A stretch of 64,000 nt of DNA, from positions 55,753 through 119,752 of the forward strand of contig CAJQUW010007079.1 in assembly GCA_907163375.1 (NCBI GenBank), given 5' to 3'. A program made the translations under genes and the position numbers. The notes beneath the pieces are model-generated. The model worked only from the letters and a program-made list of their open reading frames with translations. It did no database searches and was not told where the DNA came from. Source of the DNA: Prostheceraeus crozeri (Eukaryota > Platyhelminthes > Polycladida > Euryleptidae). This document shows positions 1 to 10,485 of the stretch, piece after piece; the first letter of the stretch is position 1; each line of letters starts with the position of its first letter.

Positions 1-3000
1 ACTATCTCTTCTACTAAATTGAACAAAAGCGAAAAGTCGGAATTCTGTGGAATTATCCTTTTTAGATATACAATGAAAACGTCAAAGATTTTCAAGCTTC
101 AGAAACATTTTATTGTTGACTTCAGCTACAGTATATTACCATCCATGTCATTTATCGTCTTTGTGAGTTCATATTTTCCATCCGACGTTTTGAGTCCTTT
201 CAAGAAAACTTAGAATAATGCTGTTAACACATATAACTGTTGTTTTAGATCTGATACTAGTACAATTAACTTCAAATTATCACGCATACGCATCTGATAA
301 AGTAAGTAAACACACATGCGAGCAATCCAGTTAGAAATTAACTTATTGCTTTCTTTGATATGTGGAACTTGATTAATGACAAGGTCAGTGATTTCATAGA
401 ATTGATTGGTTGAAGGATTACGCCATATCTGATCTCAAAACAACCGACGTCTAGCAGTTGGTGACTTCTCTTTCAAAGATGCAGAACGGCATGAAGTCGA
501 CCTATCTACTGACCTTTAGATCTATTATTTAGATCTATCTATAGGCCTTATCTACTGTAGCCTTTGATTTGTCAAATAGCAGGCCTATCCAATTAGAGAT
601 CAGAATTCACATCTTCTTCCACGCGAAAAAGCTGGAAGCATCTCATGTTGCCATGTTCTCAAGGCTCGAGTCATGCAATGAATGTCCAAGTCAAGCCCAG
701 GATTTTAGAGTTTTGAGTATAATACAGAAATAACACGATTGCATTGCTGCTGTCATGCATTTAGCAAGTAGGCCTTTGTTATACATAGTTCAACAGTCTA
801 TCTGCATCATTGAATCATTTTTCATGAGCCACTGCTTTCTTTATCAGATTCTTATGTCAAATGTGAACTTTGTCCGATGTCCATGTGAAAGAATCCAAGG
901 TGAATTTGTACGACCGTAAGTCAGTTTTATAAAGGAACAAAAGTATAAAGTATGTGCATCAACAATGATTGTGGGATTCAATTGTAGTATTGTCATTGAT
1001 ACATTAAATGTAATAGAAAATACATGTAAGTGCATAATTCAAAATGATTGCTTTGATATCCAATCACAAAAATGTCTATCATGACATCATGTCGATGTAA
1101 TGTCGTTTCATCAGGTGTCAAATTGTAAATGATAAAACTCTTATAAATTGGATATGTCTCAAATATTTTCAAATCCATTAGCATCAAAACTCTCATCAAG
1201 ACTAAAACTCGGATTTGAGGTACACTTAATCGACTAGCTATTCCTGAAAATGATCAGACTCACATACTTTTCAAGTTATCCTCATTCCTGTTTCAGAAAG
1301 TCAGTGGGTAATTCTGATCATGTTGCAAATAAAACTGAAGGAAATAGCGCGCCAGTTGACGATCTTTAAGATGATAGAATGTTTGTATATTACTTTCAAT
1401 CGTATAAATAAGAAAGATCAACATGCTACATGAATATTGGATGTCATAAGTGTCAGTGACACATGCTTTGAAAGATGTTTGTTCTCAATTAATTGCTGTA
1501 GTACATCAGATAGATAGACATGAATGAATATTAATAAAATCAACTCACAGAATAGAAAATATTCGCCTTTAGCTGAACAGAGCAACTCCGACAGCTGCAT
1601 GATTCACTCAGCGGTACAGACTGTCAAAAGCTTTCACATGGCTTTGATCATGACAACCATCTATCTGAAACGATCATTTATAATTAATTTTAAGTCATTT
1701 ATGTTTCAGAATATTACGAGCTGACGACTTATATTTAAGAAAGTGTCATTTACATTTCAGCTTTGTACTTTATATTTAAGAATCTGCTATTTCGAATTGA
1801 GATATCGTCGGTGAACCGGCAAAAGGCCATATTTGCAAGATGTCCATTTTCAGGAGAATGTTTTCTCTATTCTTTATTAAGTGATGGACAATATTGAAAA
1901 AACTGAAATAGCCAAGCGTTATCTTTTAAAAATTCCATTAAAAATTGCAGCAGAGTTGATTTACTGCAGATTGTCCAATGCAGTTCTGGAGGACCTATCT
2001 ACAGATAAGGCCTTTTTCCACCCTCTATGTGCACATGAGGCCTTTGGGCATTTGGGCCGATTTACTGTTTTCTCGTAGAAGATTCATGGAAAATGTAAAT
2101 GTATTATATTTTCTGAAACCTCTGAGCAAGGCGAATTGAACTGCTACTGTTTCCACTTGATCCCATCTACTTGAATAGGTAAAAAACGTATACATGTACA
2201 TGTAAAAATTAATGTTTATTTGTACACTTCTTGATGCGAGAGAACTCTGTGAAAGGCAAATATACATCATTAGAAAACCATCAATGGGCATAACCATACA
2301 TGCACGTGCATCGTTGTTTCCATCAGACGTGATGAATGTAAATGGGTAGAAAACATATACATGTACAAGCTAGTGTGCTCATTGTGCACTGTACATGCAT
2401 ATAAAACCGCAAATTTTAATCTAATTTCACTCTAAAATGCACACTTTGAACAACACTCTTTCTAGAACGCAATAAATATCATCTTTAGGCATTTTGTCCT
2501 CTAATTTTTTAGTGCCAAGTTTACACCAGGTAGCAAAATAATAAATGCACAATGAAGATATTAGAATTTTTTCACAAAATTGATAGGGTGGGCAACCTTG
2601 CTGCATAACACTCTCTATCTTACTCCTTTCATGCTTAGTTTTTTTCAAAATTGAATTTTCTCTAAAAATTTTTTAAAATGCAATTTGCGGGCGTTCTAGG
2701 GATCGTTTGAAGTCAGGGGAGGCGCCTTAGGAATCGCATTGATTTTCTCTTTCTCTTGGTTATGAAATTTTGCCGCTTTGGGATATGTTGTCTCAAAAGA
2801 TACGGATCGAAATGTCCACAAAAAGGCACAATATGCATGAAAGGGTTAAGTGGAAATGGCGCAAACTTGAGTGTGACTGTTCGAGGCTAGTTATAGTTTC
2901 ACACAAATGCTACTTACAACTAGCACATGTTATAAATAAAATACATCATCAATTGGGAACCGTGTATTTTGAAAATATAATTAAAAAAATATTTTGATTG

Positions 3001-3516
3001 ATAAAATGTCACATCTTTAATCCGCGACATTTTAAATTCTTTAAACAGTCTTAACAGCGAATCTAAAGAAAACATTCAGTCGGGCAGATAAATGCTTGAT
3101 GAATTCTTTTATGTGAAGTGTTGATCGAATCTCAGGCAAATGTAAAATTTAGTCCGGTGGATAGCTTAAAGTACCCACCAGGACTCAAAATTGCCGAATT
3201 TGAGGTTATGAATAATACCTGAAAATTGACAACGCATGCATGTGCGTGCATGTTTTACCATGGAGTATTAACAAAACTCACATGGTCTTTTGACAAGTTC
3301 TCTATTCCTTTCTTTAAGATTCATTTCGTTGTTCTCCATGATAACAAATGACGGGAGAAACCTGAAATGAATAATGTGCATTGTTGTTTGCAAGATGGCC
3401 GGAATGATGTTACTCTAGAACATTGCAAATATTTCCAATTTCAATGTAATGTCTATTGGCTTGCAATTCGGAGGACTGATTTTATTCACGAAAGCAAAAC
3501 ATTTGAATCTAGTTGT
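1..3516. other. AT-rich flanking DNA, no gene seen
   Basis: Open frames here are short (under 95 codons), show no recognisable domain and no convincing splice pattern. No tandem array or terminal repeat was noticed. It is most simply intergenic or intronic host sequence into which the neighbouring Penelope-like element inserted. Confidence 0.5.
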
Positions 3517-3689
3517 AATTTTGTAGAGGAAAAGTACCACTAAGTTGCTCGAAGTCATTTTATTCGAAGTAAGTTAAAAGAAAAATGAAAGTTAACACCG
3601 AGATCTTTCGCCTGGTCTTATCAAGGTGTACCCAGGACAAATACTGAATGAAGATGTTAAGAAAAGCTATAAGTCTACATGAATAAGGC

Positions 3690-4849
3690 TCACCATGGCA
3701 GAGAAAGCTGCCAAACAAATTCCTTTTGTGCACACAATACAGGCTTCTCTAACTTGATGTACAAGGCCTCTAAAATTGACAACAGATTTCTTGATCGTGC
3801 ACGGCTTACAATTCTAAACTTTGATCTGATATCTGTGTCATCACGTGCAAGAGGACACTGGACAATATGTTTCGTCACAGAGGTGAGAGGCTTTCCAGAC
3901 CGACCGACAGTAAACCAAACCGGCACATGCTCTCGGACACGAGTGGCCAGACGCCGACGAGTTCTACCAACGTAAATGTCTCCACAATTACAAACATATT
4001 TATATATCACTTTCGGACTCGCAGACGTCGGCAAAGCATCCTTCACAGAGGCCAAAGGTACTCGTCTGGTTGAAAAAAGAACCATAGGACGGGAAGCAGG
4101 AAAAACAGAGCACAACCTGTTAAGTTCGGAACGAATCAAATTGACAGATTTGTCTCCGTAAAATGGAAGACTCACATAAACAGTTTTCTTCTGTGGACCA
4201 AATACATCAGACTTTTCTGGTAATACAGTAATCTTATGCTTTGCAATAAAATGAGGAGGATATCCGTTTCTCATCAATGTACCTGTCAAAAACTTGAACT
4301 CTTCCTCCAAAAACTCAAATGAACAGATACGCAAAGCTCTGTAAAACAAAGACTTTACAACACTTATTTTGTACTGTAGAGGCACAAAACTATGAAAACT
4401 AGTGAACACACACACACTGTGCGTTTTTTGTAAACTTTTGTCCGAACTCTACCTTGACAATTGAGATTAACGGAGACATCAAGAAAAGGTAAAATGCCTT
4501 CACATTCAAATTCACAAGTGAAAGAAATGTTTTGGTGAGCATTATTCAAATGAGACAACAGTAACTCTCCATCTTGGACACTCTGAACAATTACAAAAGT
4601 ATCATCGACATACCTACAATAAAATTGAGTCAAACTTTCTAACTCATTGCATAATTTCGCTTCAAGACTTCCCATGAAAATATTTGCCAAAATTGGACCA
4701 AGTCCACTGCCCATAGCACAACCATCATGCTGACGGTGAAATTTTCCATTAAATACAAATTGCACATTACAGGTACACAAAACTAACATGTCCTTCAAAA
4801 CATTGACAGGAATAGGACACAATTCAGGATTGTCTCTAACTTTAGATAA
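3690..4849 (-). pseudogene. Penelope-like RT/GIY-YIG, inverted partial copy
   Basis: Read on the minus strand this arm repeats the end of the reverse transcriptase, including the YVDDTFVI catalytic box, and then, in another frame from 4415 to 3690, the GIY-YIG nuclease (CNCGDIYVGRTRRRL). The two frames are separated by a shift near the GT-rich microsatellite at about 4410, exactly as in the plus-strand copy, so the shift predates the duplication. Amino-acid differences from the other arm are few (for example Leu/Ser near the start of the second frame, Gly/Glu before the nuclease motif). The copy lacks the RT N-terminal half and cannot be autonomous. Confidence 0.8.
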
Positions 4850-4861
4850 AAAAAATATCAT

Positions 4862-5666
4862 TTCTAGTGCTCAGTTCGAACGCTTGTGCCCTGTTGGGAC
4901 ACAGGTACCCAGGTTGTACGGGTTACCGAAAACCCATAAAGAAAATGTACCCGTTCGTCCTATCTTATCTATGACAGGTTCCGCTTATCATGAAACTTCC
5001 AAATGGTTAGCAGAAATGTTAAAACCTATTGAAAAGCTTTTTGATCAGCACTGTATATCTAACTCACATGACTTTGTAAGCAAAGTAACGAATTTTGATG
5101 TAAGTAATTCTAGAATGGTTTCCTTTGATGTTAGTTCTCTTTATACTGATGTTCCTCTCATGGAGACTATTGACATTGCGTTATCTAAAGTTAGAGACAA
5201 TCCTGAATTGTGTCCTATTCCTGTCAATGTTTTGAAGGACATGTTAGTTTTGTGTACCTGTAATGTGCAATTTGTATTTAATGGAAAATTTCACCGTCAG
5301 CATGATGGTTGTGCTATGGGCAGTGGACTTGGTCCAATTTTGGCAAATATTTTCATGGGAAGTCTTGAAGCGAAATTATGCAATGAGTTAGAAAGTTTGA
5401 CTCAATTTTATTGTAGGTATGTCGATGATACTTTTGTAATTGTTCAGAGTGTCCAAGATGGAGAGTTACTGTTGTCTCATTTGAATAATGCTCACCAAAA
5501 CATTTCTTTCACTTGTGAATTTGAATGTGAAGGCATTTTACCTTTTCTTGATGTCTCCGTTAATCTCAATTGTCAAGGTAGAGTTCGGACAAAAGTTTAC
5601 AAAAAACGCACAGTGTGTGTGTGTTCACTAGTTTTCATAGTTTTGTGCCTCTACAGTACAAAATAA
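4862..5666 (+). pseudogene. Penelope-like reverse transcriptase fragment
   Basis: The reading frame contains conserved RT blocks: RLYGLPKTHK and VPVRPILS (fingers), SFDVSSLYTDVP (motif A region), GCAMGSGLGPILANIFM (motif B region) and YVDDTFVIV (the catalytic YxDD box). These reverse-transcribe the element RNA at the target site. The frame runs open from upstream of the element boundary, so the true start codon is missing (5' truncation). It is closed after a run of GT repeats near 5610, where the sense continues in another frame into the nuclease domain. Family assignment rests on the following GIY-YIG domain. Confidence 0.85.
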
Positions 5667-6340
5667 GTGTTGTAAAGTCTTTGTTTTACAGAGCTTCGCG
5701 TATCTGTTCATTTGAGTTTTTGGAGGAAGAGTTCAAGTTTTTGACAGGTACATTGATGAGAAACGGATATCCTCCTCATTTTATTGCAAAGCATAAGATT
5801 ACTGTATTACCAGAAAAGTCTGATGTATTTGGTCCACAGAAGAAAACTGTTTATGTGAGTCTTCCATTTTACGAAGACAAATCTGTCAATTTGATTCGTT
5901 CCGAACTTAACAGGTTGTGCTCTGTTTTTCCTGCTTCCCGTCCTATGGTTCTTTTTTCAACCAGACGAGTACCTTTGGCCTCTGTGAAGGATGCTTTGCC
6001 GACGTCTGCGAGTCCGAAAGTGATATATAAATATGTTTGTAATTGTGAAGACATTTACGTTGGTAGAACTCGTCGGCGTCTGGCCACTCGTGTCCGAGAG
6101 CATGTGCCGGTTTGGTTTACTGTCGGTCGGTCTGGAAAGCCTCTCACCTCTGTGACGAAACATATTGTCCAGTGTCCTCTTGCACGTGATGACACAGATA
6201 TCAGATCAAAGTTTAGAATTGTAAGCCGTGCACGATCAAGAAATCTGTTGTCAATTTTAGAGGCCTTGTACATCAAGTTAGAGAAGCCTGTATTGTGTGC
6301 ACAAAAGGAATTTGTTTGGCAGCTTTCTCTGCCATGGTGA
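5615..6340 (+). pseudogene. GIY-YIG endonuclease domain of Penelope-like element
   Basis: This frame continues the reverse transcriptase after the frame break and ends with a GIY-YIG nuclease: VIYKYVCNCEDIYVGRTRR with the conserved downstream Arg and a Cys-rich approach (CNC), followed by REHVPVW and HIVQCPLA. In the family this domain nicks the target for primed reverse transcription. The apparent Met at 5615 is not a biological start, because the upstream residues belong to the RT thumb. Only the shift in the GT microsatellite separates the two halves. Confidence 0.85.
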
Positions 6341-6513
6341 GCCTTATTCATGTAGACTTATAGCTTTTCTTAACATCTTCATTCAGTATTTGTCCTGGGT
6401 ACACCTTGATAAGACCAGGCGAAAGATCTCGGTGTTAACTTTCATTTTTCTTTTAACTTACTTCGAATAAAATGACTTCGAGCAACTTAGTGGTACTTTT
6501 CCTCTACAAAATT

Positions 6514-6573
6514 CCTCCCAAGTGTCCGGTAGCGCACAATAAGCGAATGAGTGAAGCAGAGCGAAGTCTGATG
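6514..6573. other. Short flank between Penelope-like element and Mav1
   Basis: Sixty bases of apparently host sequence, ending in the 6-bp Mav1 target duplication. CTGATG followed by the Mav1 terminus superficially resembles a hammerhead core (see rejected items). Confidence 0.5.
6568..6573. repeat. Mav1 left target-site duplication CTGATG
   Basis: The six bases before the left terminus are CTGATG; the same six bases follow the right terminus at 27440-27445. Six-base duplications are the established hallmark of Maverick/Polinton integration. Confidence 0.9.
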
Positions 6574-6965
6574 AGTAGTGAAAACTGTGCCCTACTTGCC
6601 ACGGATAGGTACATGGATAGGTACATGTAAAGTTTAGTGTTATCAATAGGTACATGGATAGGTACATGTAAAGTTTAGTGTTGTCAATAGGAACATGGAT
6701 AGGTACATGGATAGGTACATGTATACTTTAGTTATCGATAGGCACATGGATAGGTACATGTATAATTCAGTGTTATGAATAAGAACTTGTATGAGATCTG
6801 TTTTACTGGATAGGTACATGTGTTTGGTACACTCAGTTGAGTACACTGTGTTTGGGAACGTCTATGATCGAACTTGTGTGGTTTGGTTCTGAGCACTTGG
6901 GTACGTACCGATGGACGTCCGTTGTTTGATTTTGAATGGGTTTGCTCAATTGCGACTATTGTGAC
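6574..6965 (+). repeat. Mav1 left terminal inverted repeat (392 bp)
   Basis: It matches the reverse complement of 27060-27439 up to GACTATTGTGAC and then diverges. The outer 200 bases consist of degenerate tandem copies of GGATAGGTACAT and a TAAAGTTTAGTGTT block. The left copy holds one extra 12-base unit near 6607, which accounts for the 392 versus 380 bp lengths. Confidence 0.9.
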
Positions 6966-7048
6966 TATTGCAACCATTGTAATCAAGATGACACATTGAT
7001 TTTCCTTTTACGTAGACAAACTATGCAATAAATATGTGATAGTTTTTG

Positions 7049-7558
7049 ATGGCATACATAATGATGACTAGTATCCCAACGTCGTGGGTTGTCGCAAGAG
7101 ACCTTGGATATTCGTTCAAAGCCATAGAAAGTGTAACAAATCTCAGTGAAAATATCAACGCTGGTGATTTAGTTGATCGACTAATGGATCTAGATGAGCA
7201 TGCTATGAATCACAATTTGGATCGTAGGTGGATAGAGGATTTCTCCATGCTACACTGCAATGATAGTGAAATTAGGAGGATCAATTTGGAACGATATGGA
7301 AAGAAGGAGACATCTGACAGTGTTTTAATAAAAAGTTCTCCCAATAAAAGTGACTTCAGAAGGAAATTAGAACAAGAGACATTTAAATTATTATGTGAAC
7401 GGAACTGCGTTAAATGTTTTAAACAGGAACGATCCCTTCTCTTTTTGCCATGTTCTCATAGCGTTATGTATTCTACATGTTATGTACCCTTTGAAACTTC
7501 ATCTTGTCCCCTTTGCGATGAAGAAATATCTTCAACAGTCACTGTATATCGTTCATGA
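7049..7558 (+). CDS. RING-finger protein resembling the C-terminus of IAPs
   Basis: About 169 residues from the first ATG. The C-terminal third is a RING-type finger (CVKCF...FLPCSHS...SCPLCDEEI) ending in VTVYRS, the layout of the terminal RING of inhibitor-of-apoptosis proteins, which act as E3 ubiquitin ligases. The N-terminal part (ARDLGYSFKAIESV...LVDRLMDLDE) looks helical and UBA-like. No BIR repeat is present. Compared with the usual spacing one Cys of the central ligand set is replaced by Tyr (SVMYSTC), so zinc binding or ligase activity may be altered. It is the first gene inside the left repeat. A role in apoptosis or host ubiquitin control is inference. Confidence 0.7.
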   Translation: MAYIMMTSIPTSWVVARDLGYSFKAIESVTNLSENINAGDLVDRLMDLDEHAMNHNLDRRWIEDFSMLHCNDSEIRRINLERYGKKETSDSVLIKSSPNKSDFRRKLEQETFKLLCERNCVKCFKQERSLLFLPCSHSVMYSTCYVPFETSSCPLCDEEISSTVTVYRS

Positions 7559-7620
7559 TGAGTCATCATGCAGGTCTGTGATTGGTCACTATTGTGTCTT
7601 TGTGTGACTTTTCTATATAA
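7559..7620 (+). promoter_or_regulatory. Promoter of the 7669 gene: TGAGTCA site and TATA box
   Basis: TGAGTCA (AP-1/bZIP consensus) at 7559-7565 overlaps the end of the RING gene; an inverted CCAAT (ATTGG) lies near 7581; TATATAA is at 7614-7620, 49 bases before the next ATG. The same TGAGTCA plus TATA combination precedes the 8965 gene. Confidence 0.65.
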
Positions 7621-7668
7621 GGAGGACATTGTACCGTTCTATTTCAAGCATAATTTGAGGCTAATACA

Positions 7669-8292
7669 ATGTCAATCAGCATGTCGTTCACTACCAACAT
7701 TCCCATTTCAATAATTTACCGAAGTCAACTCTTCACGGGCAATATATTTTATTCTGCCGTGAATATAACTGGCTATAAAGCGGATTTGGTGGATCTGATG
7801 GAGGAAATAGTGAAGTATTTCCGCTGCGGAGAGGACGTTGTGGTGCAGAGAATGTTGATGAGAGTCGTGAACAACGCTCTTACACGAGTTGCAAGATTCT
7901 GGCTCAACGAAGTATTTCGCCCACTATCTCAAACGGAGATTGTACCGGAATACTCTCGCTGTTGGTGCAGCAGTATCCAACGGAAACTCAACACATGTCT
8001 CCATGACATTATCACCTCCAGCTACTATGACGAGAAGGGTGAGAAGTGCAAACTGGACTTGTTCAGTGGACCGCCATCAGTAAGCATCAATGTGGCTGCT
8101 CAAGGACATTCTGAGGTGATCAGTTTGCGGGCATACTATGCCAATATTTTAAAGACTTTCCATTTAAAGCCTTGCTGTATGTGCTGTCCTATTTCAAAAC
8201 ATCTAATGAAAGACATTGAGCAGCTCATAACTGCTACAAATGAGACTCTAGCCGATGTGAGTGTATATCAGTTTCCCTCTACAACTTGCTAA
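7669..8292 (+). CDS. Unknown Mav1 protein, 207 aa
   Basis: I do not recognise this protein. It starts at an ATG 49 bases after a TATA box, has no signal peptide, and holds ten or more Cys residues, including CWC near the middle and CCMCC near the C-terminus, which could bind metal. The middle part (KYFRCGEDVVVQRMLMRVVNNALTRV, described only as an alternating helical stretch) is probably alpha-helical. It lies between the RING gene and a small basic protein. Possible roles are regulatory or virion-accessory, but nothing in the sequence decides this. Confidence 0.6.
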   Translation: MSISMSFTTNIPISIIYRSQLFTGNIFYSAVNITGYKADLVDLMEEIVKYFRCGEDVVVQRMLMRVVNNALTRVARFWLNEVFRPLSQTEIVPEYSRCWCSSIQRKLNTCLHDIITSSYYDEKGEKCKLDLFSGPPSVSINVAAQGHSEVISLRAYYANILKTFHLKPCCMCCPISKHLMKDIEQLITATNETLADVSVYQFPSTTC

Positions 8293-8420
8293 GTGTTTTA
8301 TGTAATTTTATACGTACCAGCAACAAACTCTGTGTGAATGCTTGTAAACTTTTATATATAATGTTGTAAGTACTAAGCAAAAATTGTAATTGTATTATCT
8401 ATTTCCATATTAGAATAAAA

Positions 8421-8813
8421 ATGTCTGTAAAACGGAAGGCATCTTCTCGTCAATCGAAACGGTCCTTCAAACCTTCAAGTCAGTTTAAAAAGGCGTTGCG
8501 AAAGTTAAACAGGATACATGATAATAAGAGGAAGTGTAAATTGATTCAAAATTCAAGTGATGATTTCATTCGTGATTTAGCTTTTGCAATACACAAATGT
8601 CTACCTATTTACAAGCCTCTGTTGAATGCTGGCTCTTTGAATAGCATAAAAAAGTTTTCAAATCCAAGGAGTAGTGATAAGAACAGGCGAAACTTAATTC
8701 AGCGCGGTGGTGGTGGGTTTCTAAGTATGTTAAATGATATTGGAAACAGTATTAATGGTGTAATCAATAGTCCGCTTGGAAGGATTGCAGCAACTGCTGC
8801 AATGTTAATATAA
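8421..8813 (+). CDS. Small basic protein with Gly-rich hinge, candidate core/minor virion protein
   Basis: 130 residues: a very basic N-terminal half (SVKRKASSRQSKRS and LRKLNRIHDNKRK), then a Gly-rich hinge (IQRGGGGFL) followed by an amphipathic or hydrophobic tail (DIGNSINGVINSPLGRI). A basic segment, a glycine hinge and an amphipathic helix are typical of Maverick and adenovirus-like core or minor capsid proteins matured by the element's protease. The family is not certain and no perfect adenain cleavage consensus is visible at the hinge. It may bind packaged DNA. Promoter elements upstream are weak; the preceding AT-rich gap is 128 bases. Confidence 0.55.
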   Translation: MSVKRKASSRQSKRSFKPSSQFKKALRKLNRIHDNKRKCKLIQNSSDDFIRDLAFAIHKCLPIYKPLLNAGSLNSIKKFSNPRSSDKNRRNLIQRGGGGFLSMLNDIGNSINGVINSPLGRIAATAAMLI

Positions 8814-8854
8814 GGTTAGCGAATCATAAAGTGACACGTCATCACTTTGATTGA

Positions 8855-8880
8855 TGAGTCATATATAGGTGTATATAAGG
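8855..8880 (+). promoter_or_regulatory. Promoter of the 8965 gene: TGAGTCA and double TATA
   Basis: TGAGTCA at 8855-8861 is followed by TATATAG and by TATATAAGG at 8872-8880, about 85 bases before the ATG. Together with the site at 7559 this suggests co-regulation of the two genes by a host bZIP factor. Confidence 0.6.
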
Positions 8881-8964
8881 AAGACGCTTTAATGATATTT
8901 TACCACTTTCAAGTGACAATTCATTTGCGCTGGTTGAAAGCTCCGAATTAGTACTTGTTGAAAC

Positions 8965-9699
8965 ATGACTCAGAAAATGTATACAATCAGAGAGGAAGGT
9001 GACGCTTTTGAGCAAGATCTCTTGAAGCTTCGTCCGACACGAAAGGTGCAAGGGATTGGAAATACGTTCTACTTTCAAACCTTGAATTATGGTGATGATG
9101 GCTTTTATCTTCAAGTTCCATTCTTCCACAGTAATGGTATGTCTACATCAGGGTATAGCAATATGAGACAAATGCGAGTGACTTTTCCAAAATGGCAACA
9201 GGTGATTCTTAAAACTATTGACTCTTTCGCGAAAGAATGTATTGAGCTGCCTGAAAGTGCTCCAACTCATTGGAGAAAGGCATTAGAGGAAGGAGTTGGT
9301 TATAAGGAATTGCCGGAATTCGATACACTGTTTTTAAAACTATCTGATCATTTTCAAGCATTCGATCTCTTTACAAACGCGATGGAATGTGAGGATCTCA
9401 AACGGGGCCGCTATATGGGCTTAGTTCACGTTACCGGACTTTATATTGGCTCACATGGTTCGACTGGTAAAGTCGCATCTTTACAAATGAAGGTTCTTCA
9501 ACTAGTCTATGAACCACTACCAATTGATAAATGTTTGATTAACATTGATAAGACTGCTTCAAGTGATGGGAAGGAAGAGAGCAAAAAGCGAGGTCGGAAA
9601 TCTAAAGATGGGAATCCTAAATTGAAGTTGAAGCGCCAAGATGCTGACTTGAAAACTTTCTATAATCCTAATTGTGATGAGGAAACACAAATGTTTTAA
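8965..9699 (+). CDS. Conserved-looking Mav1 protein, possible OB-fold DNA-binding protein
   Basis: 244 residues. The central part is beta-rich with closely spaced strands (RYMGLVHVTGLYIG and SLQMKVLQLVYEP) that look like an OB-fold barrel; the C-terminus carries a Lys/Arg cluster (SKKRGRKSKDG) that fits a nuclear localisation signal, then an acidic tail. A single-stranded DNA-binding role for strand-displacement replication by PolB would fit, but this is inference from pattern only. It has its own TATA box and an AATAAA 55 bases after the stop, so it is probably a separate transcript. Confidence 0.55.
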   Translation: MTQKMYTIREEGDAFEQDLLKLRPTRKVQGIGNTFYFQTLNYGDDGFYLQVPFFHSNGMSTSGYSNMRQMRVTFPKWQQVILKTIDSFAKECIELPESAPTHWRKALEEGVGYKELPEFDTLFLKLSDHFQAFDLFTNAMECEDLKRGRYMGLVHVTGLYIGSHGSTGKVASLQMKVLQLVYEPLPIDKCLINIDKTASSDGKEESKKRGRKSKDGNPKLKLKRQDADLKTFYNPNCDEETQMF

Positions 9700-9753
9700 T
9701 TTGTAAATGTTTTAATTTGTAAATGTAACTTGAAAGTTTATATTCTGAATGTA

Positions 9754-9759
9754 AATAAA
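9754..9759 (+). terminator. Poly(A) signal of the 8965 gene
   Basis: AATAAA, 55 bases after the stop codon and 80 bases before the ATPase gene. Two direct copies of TTTTAATTTGTAAATG lie just before it. Confidence 0.6.
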
Positions 9760-9840
9760 CTTGATCTGGAACATGTGTCTGTTTTGTTGTTCTAAGCAAA
9801 ATTAGCGGGATGATGAGTTTAATGTTAATGGAATTATAAG

Positions 9841-10476
9841 ATGACAGATTTTCGTCTATTCACTGATCGCACAATGTGTGTCGCTGGACCAAGTCAGTCC
9901 GGTAAAACTACATTTGTAACTGAATTGCTACAATATAGAAATGAAATGTTTAACAAGGAAATTAAGAGAGTCAAATGGTATTATGGAATATTTCAACCAC
10001 AACTACATTCTGCACTTCGCCAGAAAGGTTATGAGGTGAAGCAAGGGTTGCCATCAACTGAGGATATCAAAGCAGGTGACTTACTAGTATTAGATGATCT
10101 ATTACGAGAAAGCAAATCTTCAAAGGATGTAACTGAAATGTTCATTCAAACTGCACATCATAGGGAAGCTTTTATTATCTACATCACCCAAAACATCTTC
10201 GATGGAGGGAAAGAGCAAAGAACTAGAAGTTTGAATACACATTATTTGGCAATATTTAAAAATCCAAGAGATAGCAGTCAGATACATCATCTCAGTAGAC
10301 AGATATTACCTCAACAACCTAAAGTACTTTCAAAAATATATGAAGATGTAACAAAGAAACCACATGGTTATCTATTTATTGATCTAACCCAGGAATGTCC
10401 GGAACGACTTCGATTTCGAACAAATATCATACCTAATTCCGCTGAACCAATGACAGTTTTCTCGGTTCACAGTTAG
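9841..10476 (+). CDS. Genome-packaging ATPase (FtsK/HerA type)
   Basis: 211 residues. Walker A is GPSQSGKTTF at residues 16-25; Walker B is DLLVLDDLL with the acidic pair at residues 85-86; a conserved Gln in YITQNIF (sensor region) and an Arg-rich stretch (RTRSLNTHYLAIFKNPRDSSQ) follow, as in the A32-like packaging ATPases of Mavericks, adintoviruses and giant viruses. It would drive element DNA into capsids, together with the capsid and protease genes downstream on the same strand. Length is usual for the family and no break is seen. Confidence 0.9.
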   Translation: MTDFRLFTDRTMCVAGPSQSGKTTFVTELLQYRNEMFNKEIKRVKWYYGIFQPQLHSALRQKGYEVKQGLPSTEDIKAGDLLVLDDLLRESKSSKDVTEMFIQTAHHREAFIIYITQNIFDGGKEQRTRSLNTHYLAIFKNPRDSSQIHHLSRQILPQQPKVLSKIYEDVTKKPHGYLFIDLTQECPERLRFRTNIIPNSAEPMTVFSVHS

Positions 10477-10485
10477 TTTTAAGCA

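Larger units (their letters stand above)
3517..6513. mobile_element. Penelope-like retroelement, inverted-repeat insertion
   Basis: The left arm (3517-4849) is the reverse complement of the right arm (5180-6513); the unique spacer 4850-5179 holds further coding sequence of the plus-strand copy. Both arms encode the end of a reverse transcriptase followed by a GIY-YIG nuclease domain, the pairing that defines Penelope-like elements. Such elements are known to occur with a truncated copy in inverted or tandem orientation. The arms differ at only a handful of positions I could see, so the inverted structure is young. The 5' part of the RT is missing, so the element is 5'-truncated. The outer edges share ttttgtagaggaaaagtacc (left, plus strand) and its complement on the right. 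Confidence 0.85.

Noticed and set aside
6568..6586. CTGATGAGTAGTGAAAAC looks like a hammerhead ribozyme core, and Penelope-like elements often carry hammerheads.
   Set aside because: It is the junction of the Mav1 target duplication and the Mav1 terminus; the five bases between the boxes cannot form stem II and no stem III partner is present.
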